Shown piece after piece: positions 1-5,418 of a stretch of 16,103 nt of DNA (within the stretch, counting starts at the first letter, position 1; each line of letters opens with the position of its first letter). Source of the stretch: Spirochaetaceae bacterium (GTDB taxonomy: Bacteria; Spirochaetota; Spirochaetia; SZUA-6; Bin103); assembly GCA_028818385.1 (NCBI GenBank), contig JAPPNY010000240.1:1-16103 (forward strand). Reading direction: 5' to 3'. The translations under genes were made by a program, and so were the position numbers. The notes under the pieces are model-generated. The model was not told the origin of the DNA, did no database searches, and was given only the letters and a program-made list of their open reading frames with translations.

Positions 1-53
1 TCCTGGCCAGGGTTACACCTTAACCACCTGTCCAGTTTTCCGGGACCACCTCA
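1..53 (-). mobile_element. Probable end of an IS3-family insertion sequence (continues off the left edge)
   Basis: Read on the minus strand, the sequence from 53 downwards begins TGAGGTGGTC and continues CCGGAAAACTGGACAGG. This has the layout of IS3-family terminal inverted repeats: a TGA tip and a CTGGACA block about 20 bases in. The homology of the neighbouring ATPase reading frame stops at just this point (after the residues RRRSGG-IR), as expected if an element inserted there. Bases 20-1 contain CCAGGA, which could be the start of a ribosome binding site for the element's first ORF, outside the window. No transposase is visible, so the call rests on a short motif plus the break in the gene. 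Confidence 0.45.
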
Positions 54-256
54 CGGATCCCCCCGGAGCGCCGGCGCACGTCGTTGATCCCTCCGCGATC
101 CCGCAGCGCGTGGTCGATCGAGAAGCGGAGCGAGTCGGCGATGAAGCGCAGCGCGTCGAGGAAGTTGCCCTTTCCGGAACCGTTGGGACCGACCAGGAAC
201 GCGAGCTGCGTCGGCGACACGTCGCATGCGGCAATGCTCTTGTAGTTGCGCTGTTG
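20..256 (-). pseudogene. Remnant of an AAA-family ATPase (RecF/SMC-like, COG4637-type), N-terminal part only
   Basis: The minus-strand frame reads RNYKSIAACDV, then LVGPNGSGKGNFLDALRF, then INDVRRRSGG. This is the N-terminal beta-strand, Walker A loop and following helix of the predicted ATPases with an SMC/RecF-like fold, which are normally several hundred residues long. Only about 75 residues remain. The Walker A serine/threonine after the lysine is glycine (GSGKG instead of GSGKS). The frame stops at 20 after about 10 residues that appear to be read from an insertion-sequence end. On the 5' side a stop lies at 257-259. Bases upstream from 280 read I-E-R-L-V in a shifted frame, as if the native start were at 280 with small indels behind it. 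A GTG at 218-220 could start a 66-residue product, but a functional protein is unlikely. Confidence 0.75.
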
Positions 257-721
257 CTACGAGTCGGCTCGATGTGGCATGAGCGTTCGCCGAGTAAGCG
301 GGCCGGCTGATGGATATGCGATGGCTTCCAGGTAGAGGCCGAGGACGATGATGACGCCCTGCGAGCCGATCAGGAGGTGGAGGAGCATCGCCCAGTACTC
401 GAAATCCCTGGTGGTGATGCCGACGTGGATCGACCAGATGAGCGCGGCACTGCCGAGGATCACGAGCAGCAGCCCACCGGCCAGCAGGGGCATGCCGGAG
501 GCCCGTGCGTGTAGCGAAAGCCACGTCAGGAGCCCGATGGCGATGACGAGGCCGGCCGCGACCAGTTGCACGGCCTGCCAGCCGGATTCCCACGAAGCGC
601 GGGTCAGCACGATGGCGCCCCACGCGGCAGCAGCGAGTGTCGTACAGCCGGCGAGCGAGAGGCGGGCAATGCGGAGCATCCGGAGGGCGAAGGCCATGGT
701 GGTATCCATGGCGGAGATCAT
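257..721 (-). CDS. Four-helix membrane protein of unknown function
   Basis: The 154-residue protein has four long hydrophobic segments at about residues 19-40, 49-71, 77-98 and 110-135, joined by short loops, so it should sit in the cytoplasmic membrane. I do not recognise a family with confidence; the size and topology recall small DUF2975-like proteins, but no specific motif was matched. The ATG at 721 has no clear Shine-Dalgarno sequence, and ATGs at codons 5 and 9 are possible alternative starts. Its last seven codons (from 280) overlap what seems to be the start of the decayed ATPase gene, so the C-terminus may have been extended by that decay. A repeat-bearing promoter region lies just upstream. 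Confidence 0.6.
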   Translation of the reverse strand: MISAMDTTMAFALRMLRIARLSLAGCTTLAAAAWGAIVLTRASWESGWQAVQLVAAGLVIAIGLLTWLSLHARASGMPLLAGGLLLVILGSAALIWSIHVGITTRDFEYWAMLLHLLIGSQGVIIVLGLYLEAIAYPSAGPLTRRTLMPHRADS

Positions 722-755
722 GCAATGAATGCAAAGTACTTGTCAATGCAAAGTA
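717..755 (-). promoter_or_regulatory. Candidate promoter/operator with two 11-bp direct repeats before the membrane protein gene
   Basis: AATGCAAAGTA occurs exactly at 728-738 and again at 745-755 on the plus strand, 17 bp apart. On the minus strand, TTGACA (746-741) lies between the copies and overlaps one by two bases, and CATGAT (722-717) is placed 18 bp downstream, giving a plausible but weak sigma70-like promoter. Repeats nearly two helical turns apart around a -35 box are typical of a repressor operator. The regulator is not identified. If this promoter is used, translation would have to start at a later ATG such as codon 5. Confidence 0.35.
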
Positions 756-779
756 TCATCCCTATGATGCCTGTTCACG

Positions 780-815
780 AAAAAAGAGCCGGCTGGCAAG
801 ATGCCAGCCGGCTCG
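780..815 (-). terminator. Intrinsic terminator of the leftward ABC-transporter operon
   Basis: A perfect 13-bp stem pairs GAGCCGGCTGGCA at 787-799 with its complement at 803-815, around a three-base loop (800-802). On the minus strand the stem is followed by seven Ts (780-786). It lies 24 bases beyond the stop codon of the binding-protein gene at 839, exactly where the operon should end. The opposite orientation lacks a T tract, so it acts leftward only. Confidence 0.9.
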
Positions 816-838
816 TGATCAGTCGTCAGAGGGAAACG

Positions 839-2428
839 TTACGGTGAGGGGCACTCCGATACGAGGTGGCCCCACATGCGGGTCGCCGCTGCCTCGATCT
901 CCGGGCCGGGCCCTGCGTTCCAGCGGTCGAGCCAGTCCTGATAGGCCGACACCGGCTTCTGGCCGATGATGATCTGGCCGAACAGCGCCACCGACTCGTT
1001 CAGGAGGTCCTGATTGGCGGCGCGCAGGTCGTTGCCGTCCTCATCGAGCGCGCTGACGAAGGATTGCGTCAGCATGCACACGTTGTTCGCTCCCAAGGGC
1101 GAGTCCGGGTCGAAGCGGACCTGCTGCACCCAGTCGTTCTGAATGGAATTGGTCCACTCCGGATCGCCCATGAAGTCGCGGATCGCGGTGTAGCCCAGCG
1201 GCGTGTTGCGCCCCACGACGCCGAAGCCCAGCCCCTGCCGGGACTCGGACTCCGAGAACGCCTCGGTCCACATCGGCTTGTTGTCCTCACCGAGCGTCCA
1301 GTGGGTGCCCTCGATCCCGTTGTTGATCAGGAAATGTGCATCGCGCTGGTTCAGTGCGTCGACGGCCTGCATGATCGCATGCACGCGATCGCGGTCGTCG
1401 TTGTTCTGGACGCCGATACCATGGCCGTTGCCGTGCATGGGGTGCCAGGCGTAGGTCACCGGGAAGTACCCTTCGACCCGCGGAGGGCCGACGTACGCGA
1501 ACGTGGCATCGGGGCTGTGCTCCTTCAGGGTCTTGTGGAAGTTCTCGTGATCGAACGGCCAGCCCGGATGCTCCCAGCCCTTCATGATGGCCACGCCGGC
1601 GTCGAACGGCTCGCTCTCGCCGTTGACGGTGACGAACTCGGGGTCGAGATAGCCTTCCGCGTACCAGCGGGCCAGGATCTCCAGGGCCTGGATCATCTCC
1701 GGTTGCCCCTGGCTGTACACCAGCTTGTCGCCCTTCTTGAGGAAGCGGTTGTTCGACAGGCCGAAGGCATTCATCACGGCGTTGAAGGAGCGGTAGTACT
1801 CGGTGTCCCGGTAGCGGGTACCGTACGAGTAGCGATCGGGGTACTTGGCCTTGTAGGCCGCGAACACCGCCTCCCACTCTTCGATCGTGTGCGGGACGTC
1901 CATGCCCAGCTCGTCCAGGTAGTCCTGGCGCCACAGGTAGCCGTGGCCGTAGTTGGCGTGCTTCCAGACCATCGGGTAGTGCTTCAGCACGCCGTCGCGC
2001 TTGTAGCGCTCCAGGGTGAAGTCCAGGTCCAGTCCTGCGCCGGAGGCGAAAGCGCTCAGACCTCCGTAGTACAGGGGCATGTGCTCGGCAACTTCATCGA
2101 CGCTCAGGTCGGAGGTGCCCTGCTGGATGAGCTGCTCGAACCAGTAGGTCTCGAACAGGTCGGGCAGGTCGTTGGCGCCGAACACGACGCGCAGCTTGTC
2201 CCGGTAGGAGATGCCGCCCTGGCCCGAGCAGGGGATGTGGACCCAGTTCACGCCGAGGGTCGCGTTGATCTCGTCGAGCAGGTCCGTGGAGGTCTCGGGC
2301 CACACATGGCAGTGCTCGGTCATGAATTCGATCGTGAGCGGCTCGTCGGCGGCCATTTCGGTCTGGGCCGCGGCGAACGCCCCGGCGGCTACCGTCACGC
2401 TCAACAGCAGTACCAGTAGTTTCTTCAA
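839..2428 (-). CDS. Extracellular solute-binding protein of an oligosaccharide ABC transporter (LplA-type)
   Basis: This is the periplasmic substrate-capture component of the transporter encoded by the two upstream permease genes. The chosen start is TTG at 2428, because AAGGAG (2440-2435) sits six bases upstream and the resulting N-terminus KKLLVLLLSVTVAAGAFA is a clean signal peptide with an A-F-A cleavage site. Starting at 2497 would put 23 hydrophilic residues in front of it. There is no lipobox cysteine, so the 529-residue protein should be soluble in the periplasm. The aromatic-rich body, with repeated W/Y/H residues, fits the large family 1 binding proteins that pair with LplB/YtcP-type permeases. 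An oligosaccharide such as a pectin or hemicellulose fragment is the likely ligand class, but the true ligand cannot be read from sequence. Confidence 0.88.
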   Translation of the reverse strand: MKKLLVLLLSVTVAAGAFAAAQTEMAADEPLTIEFMTEHCHVWPETSTDLLDEINATLGVNWVHIPCSGQGGISYRDKLRVVFGANDLPDLFETYWFEQLIQQGTSDLSVDEVAEHMPLYYGGLSAFASGAGLDLDFTLERYKRDGVLKHYPMVWKHANYGHGYLWRQDYLDELGMDVPHTIEEWEAVFAAYKAKYPDRYSYGTRYRDTEYYRSFNAVMNAFGLSNNRFLKKGDKLVYSQGQPEMIQALEILARWYAEGYLDPEFVTVNGESEPFDAGVAIMKGWEHPGWPFDHENFHKTLKEHSPDATFAYVGPPRVEGYFPVTYAWHPMHGNGHGIGVQNNDDRDRVHAIMQAVDALNQRDAHFLINNGIEGTHWTLGEDNKPMWTEAFSESESRQGLGFGVVGRNTPLGYTAIRDFMGDPEWTNSIQNDWVQQVRFDPDSPLGANNVCMLTQSFVSALDEDGNDLRAANQDLLNESVALFGQIIIGQKPVSAYQDWLDRWNAGPGPEIEAAATRMWGHLVSECPSP

Positions 2429-2440
2429 TTCGTTCTCCTT
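2426..2440 (-). promoter_or_regulatory. Ribosome binding site that fixes a TTG start for the binding protein
   Basis: On the minus strand AAGGAG is followed by six bases and then TTG AAG AAA. The downstream residues form a textbook signal peptide, so this site rather than the upstream ATG-like start determines translation. Confidence 0.75.
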
Positions 2441-2539
2441 GATTGAATTGTGGGCATCAGGCACCCCAGGCAGCCAAGCCGGCGGCCCCTGAGCCATGGT
2501 TGTCGGACGACTGATCGAGTCCGAACGTCGAGGCCTATC

Positions 2540-3457
2540 TTACCCCTTCAGCGAGCCAATGAGAATACCCTTGGCGAAGTACTTCTGCAGGAACGGGTAG
2601 ACCAGGATGATCGGAATCAGGGAGTAGAGCAGGATCCCCGACCGGATGGTCTCGGCCGTGTACTGCTTGTCCTGGGTCTCTTCCAGGAGCTGCGCCAAGC
2701 GGATCTCGGACGCGATGCCGCCACGCGAAGCCTCGTTCACGTCGGCGATGATGCGGCCCAGAAGTTGCGGCACGAAGATCTTGCCTCGGCTTATGAAGAT
2801 CAGGATGTCGAACCACGCGTTCCAGTGGAACACGAACATCCAGAGGGAGAGCACGGCGATGATTGGCTTCGACAGCGGCAGGATCAATTGTACGAAGGTG
2901 CGCAACTCGCCCGCGCCGTCGATGCGGGCGCTTTCGGTCAGCTCCTCGGGCAGGGTCATGAAAAAGTTGCGGGTGAGGAGCATCCAGAAGCCGTTCATCA
3001 TCAGCGGCAGCCACAGCGCTCCCATCGTGTTGTAGAGACCGAGGCCGCGCACGATCAGGAACATCGGGATGAAGCCGCCGGTGGTGTACATGGTGATGAT
3101 GACGAAGATCGTGTAGGAGCGCCGGAACGGCAGGTACTTCTTCGACAGCGGGTAGGCGGTCAGACCCATGATGAACACCGAGAGCGCCACTCCGATCGCG
3201 GTCCGATACAGCGACCAGTAGTACGCCTCCACCGTCGAGCGCTGTCGGAAGATGCGTTTCCAGGTCTCCAGGGTCACCTCGCCGGGCTGCGGCAGCAGGT
3301 ACATCCCACCCGTGACCACCGCCACCGGGGTGCTTACCGACAGAGATATGTGCCGCATGAACGGCAACAGGACCGAAAGCGCGAACAGGGCCATGATGAG
3401 AACGATCGCGACGTGCCCGATCCGCTCGCCGACGCGCCGGCGCGTGCCCGCTACCAC
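2540..3457 (-). CDS. Sugar ABC transporter permease, second subunit (LplC/YtcP-type)
   Basis: This is an inner-membrane permease of the MalG-like binding-protein-dependent family and forms the channel together with the upstream permease. The protein has about six hydrophobic segments, the first at about residues 16-35. It carries the EAA coupling loop ESARIDGAGELRTFVQLILP at about residues 175-195, which docks on the ATPase, and ends KGILIGSLKG, a tail typical of the YtcP branch. I chose GTG at 3457, which overlaps the TAG of the preceding permease (GTGGTAG), giving 305 residues. Another GTG at 3502 would add 15 residues. Neither start has a strong Shine-Dalgarno sequence, so translational coupling is likely. 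A 111-bp spacer separates it from the binding-protein gene. Confidence 0.9.
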   Translation of the reverse strand: MVAGTRRRVGERIGHVAIVLIMALFALSVLLPFMRHISLSVSTPVAVVTGGMYLLPQPGEVTLETWKRIFRQRSTVEAYYWSLYRTAIGVALSVFIMGLTAYPLSKKYLPFRRSYTIFVIITMYTTGGFIPMFLIVRGLGLYNTMGALWLPLMMNGFWMLLTRNFFMTLPEELTESARIDGAGELRTFVQLILPLSKPIIAVLSLWMFVFHWNAWFDILIFISRGKIFVPQLLGRIIADVNEASRGGIASEIRLAQLLEETQDKQYTAETIRSGILLYSLIPIILVYPFLQKYFAKGILIGSLKG

Positions 3458-4431
3458 AGGGCGTGCTCGGAGTAGCGGCGGACGATGAGGTTGGTGCCCC
3501 ACACCAGCGCGAAGCTGACGCCCGTTCTCAGTATGGTGAGCGCGGTGCCGTACTCATACTGGAACCCTTCGAACGCAAGACGATACAGGTAGGTGTCGAT
3601 CACGTCCGCCACCTCGTACACGAGGGGGTTGTACAGCCAGAATACCTGCTCGAAGTTGGCGCTGATCAGGCTGCCCATGCGGAAGATGAACAGGAGCGTG
3701 ATCACCGGGAGCATGCTGGGCAGGGTGATGTGCCACGCCATGCTAAGCCGGCCCGCGCCGTCGATGTAGCCTGCCTCGTACATCTCCTGGTCGATGCTGG
3801 CGATGCTCGCCAGGTAGACGATCGTTCCGTAGCCCACCTCCTTCCAGAGGCCGCTGAGGATGTAGACGACCAGCCATGCTTGTGGGTCGACCATCAGGTA
3901 GGGCGCCTGTGCTCCGAAGAACCGGAACAGTGCCCCCACTACGCCCGTTCCCGGCGACATGAACTCGATCACCAGGGCGCCCAGGAAAACCCATGACAGG
4001 AAGTGGGGGAAGTACAGAACCGTCTGTATCGTACGCTTGTAGGTCGATGAGCGCAGCTCGTTCAGGAGGATGGCCAGAATGATGGGGGCGGGAAATCCGA
4101 AGAGTGTGGTCAGAAGGGCGATGCGGATCGTGTTCCGTATGGATCGCAGGAATGCAGCGGGATCGAGGAAGAGCTTGTTGAAGTGCTTGAGGAGCGGGTC
4201 CGCCCACGGGCTGCCGAGGATGCCGTCGCTGACGTCGAAGTCCTTGAAGGCCAGCGTCATCCCGTAAATGGGCAGGTACTGAAAAATTACGAAATAGACG
4301 GTGCCGGGGATGAGCAAGACCAGCAGGGAACGGTACTTGACGACATCCCGGATCCACTGCGTGCGGTTACGCCGCACGAGCCGTGTCGATTCTGACGAAA
4401 CGGTCTGCTGGTACGTCGGGGCGGAGGCCAT
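3451..4431 (-). CDS. Sugar ABC transporter permease, first subunit (LplB-type)
   Basis: This MalF-like inner-membrane permease subunit begins the operon. It has a basic N-terminus, a first transmembrane helix at about residues 35-52, five further hydrophobic segments, and the EAA loop YEAGYIDGAGRLSMAWHITLP-like stretch at about 218-238, with the conserved G-A-G followed by a basic residue and the L-P end. The ATG at 4431 gives 326 residues, close to the family's usual length. An upstream in-frame ATG at 4515 would add 28 residues and would run into the direct repeats in front of the divergent antitoxin gene, so I consider it unlikely. No ATP-binding subunit gene is found in the operon, as is common for this subfamily, which shares an MsmX/UgpC-type ATPase. 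Confidence 0.88.
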   Translation of the reverse strand: MASAPTYQQTVSSESTRLVRRNRTQWIRDVVKYRSLLVLLIPGTVYFVIFQYLPIYGMTLAFKDFDVSDGILGSPWADPLLKHFNKLFLDPAAFLRSIRNTIRIALLTTLFGFPAPIILAILLNELRSSTYKRTIQTVLYFPHFLSWVFLGALVIEFMSPGTGVVGALFRFFGAQAPYLMVDPQAWLVVYILSGLWKEVGYGTIVYLASIASIDQEMYEAGYIDGAGRLSMAWHITLPSMLPVITLLFIFRMGSLISANFEQVFWLYNPLVYEVADVIDTYLYRLAFEGFQYEYGTALTILRTGVSFALVWGTNLIVRRYSEHALW

Positions 4432-4514
4432 CGTCGATCGGGCCGCAGGGTACCGAACACGGCCAGCCGCTGCAAGGTCGAGCCGCGACACCTGACCTTG
4501 CGGGCGACACGACA

Positions 4515-4534
4515 TTCCTACAGTATGTTCCTAC
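4515..4534. promoter_or_regulatory. Direct repeat TTCCTAC x2, candidate operator of the toxin-antitoxin operon
   Basis: TTCCTAC occurs at 4515-4521 and 4528-4534, 13 bp apart, ending 10 bases before the antitoxin ATG at 4545. CAGTAT between the copies resembles a -10 element. Phd/YefM-type antitoxins generally repress their own operon by binding short repeats in just this position. The site lies in the divergent interval with the ABC transporter operon, so it could affect both. Function is inferred from position only. Confidence 0.4.
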
Positions 4535-4544
4535 GGATCACGGC

Positions 4545-4910
4545 ATGAAGGCAGTCAATGTCCGCCAGTTGAAGAACAATCCGTCGGAGGCGTTGCGAGA
4601 GGCGCGCAAGCACCCGGTCATCGTGCTCAATCGCCATGAGCCGGAGGCGCTGCTGGTCCATCTGGACGACGACTCGCTGCTGGCGGAACCAGGGATCCGG
4701 CGGTCTCTGGCGACCGCGCTCTACCGGGACCGGAGCCTGTCTCTTGGCCGGGCGGCACGGTTCGCTGGCGTCCCGCTGGCGGAATTCATCCGGTACGTGT
4801 CGAGATGCGGCATCCCGGTCGTGCGCGGCACGGCCGCCGAGGTCGGCACGGACGCGCAGGCGATCGGGGCATGGACGAAAGGCTCGTCGCGGCCGACGCG
4901 AGCCCGCTGA
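4545..4910 (+). CDS. Fused antitoxin: Phd/YefM-like N-terminus and UPF0175-like C-terminus
   Basis: The 121-residue protein starts MKAVNVRQLKNNPSEALREA and continues through VIVLNRHEPEALLVHL (residues 25-40). This is the DNA-binding and dimerisation pattern of Phd/YefM antitoxins. From about residue 52 it changes to a UPF0175 helix-turn-helix pattern: RRSLATALYRDRSLSLGRAA, then GVPLAEFIRYVSRCGIPV (residues 75-92). UPF0175 proteins are themselves usual antitoxin partners of DUF3368 toxins, which is what follows here with a 40-base overlap. The ATG at 4545 is chosen because the family consensus begins there; the longer frame from 4383 adds unrelated residues. It should neutralise the toxin and repress the operon through repeats upstream. 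Confidence 0.82.
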   Translation: MKAVNVRQLKNNPSEALREARKHPVIVLNRHEPEALLVHLDDDSLLAEPGIRRSLATALYRDRSLSLGRAARFAGVPLAEFIRYVSRCGIPVVRGTAAEVGTDAQAIGAWTKGSSRPTRAR

Positions 4911-5380
4911 TCGGGCTGGCGGCCGCCGGAGCGTTCGATCTGTTGCGTCAGCTCTTCGGGACAGTCACGGTGACGGCGGTGGTGCGGGACGAGGTGGTGG
5001 CCGGCGGCGACCTGCCGGGCGCCGCGGAGCTCGCCGGGGCCGTGCGGGCCGGATGGATCGAGGTCGTCGATACCGAGGCGGACACGGCGCTGTTCGGCGA
5101 TCTGGATGCTGGAGAGGCCAGCACGCTCACGTTGGCCACGGAACACACGGGGCCGTGTCTGGTGGTGATGGACGAGGCGTTGGGTCGCTGGCATGCCAAC
5201 GCGCGGGGACTTGAGGTCACCGGTCTTGCCGGCGTGCTGATCGCCGCCCGCCGCTCGGGCATCGTGGACGGCGTTCGTCCGTACCTCGATCGGCTGGAGA
5301 AGAACGACTTCAGGATGTCGGACGCGGTCGTTCAAGCCGTCCTGGAGGGCGAGGAGACCTCACGCTCCGAACGCGCGTGA
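4871..5380 (+). CDS. DUF3368-type PIN-like toxin
   Basis: This 169-residue protein is a predicted RNase toxin of the PIN-like fold. Visible acidic positions fit the fold: D9 in VAADASPLIGLAAAG, E41 in VVRDEVV, D79/E82 in DLDAGEASTLTLA, and D101 in VVMDEALGR. These are followed by the conserved ANARGLEVTGLAGVLIAA block (109-126), characteristic of the DUF3368/COG2405 group. The ATG at 4871 begins exactly at the family's expected N-terminus and lies inside the 3' end of the antitoxin gene, so the two are translationally coupled. All four acidic sites are present, so the toxin looks intact. The RNA target cannot be predicted. Confidence 0.85.
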   Translation: MDERLVAADASPLIGLAAAGAFDLLRQLFGTVTVTAVVRDEVVAGGDLPGAAELAGAVRAGWIEVVDTEADTALFGDLDAGEASTLTLATEHTGPCLVVMDEALGRWHANARGLEVTGLAGVLIAARRSGIVDGVRPYLDRLEKNDFRMSDAVVQAVLEGEETSRSERA

Positions 5381-5418
5381 ACAGGAACTCACACCGCATG
5401 CAGCACAGAGGAGAATCG

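Noticed and set aside
866..2419. Long open frame opposite the solute-binding protein gene
   Set aside because: Composition is V/R/H/L-rich with no recognisable domain; it mirrors the codon structure of the real gene on the minus strand.
2503..2524. Inverted repeat TCGGAC/GTCCGA between the second permease and the binding protein genes
   Set aside because: Six-base stem, ten-base loop, no T tract, and located inside an operon; too weak to call a terminator or attenuator.
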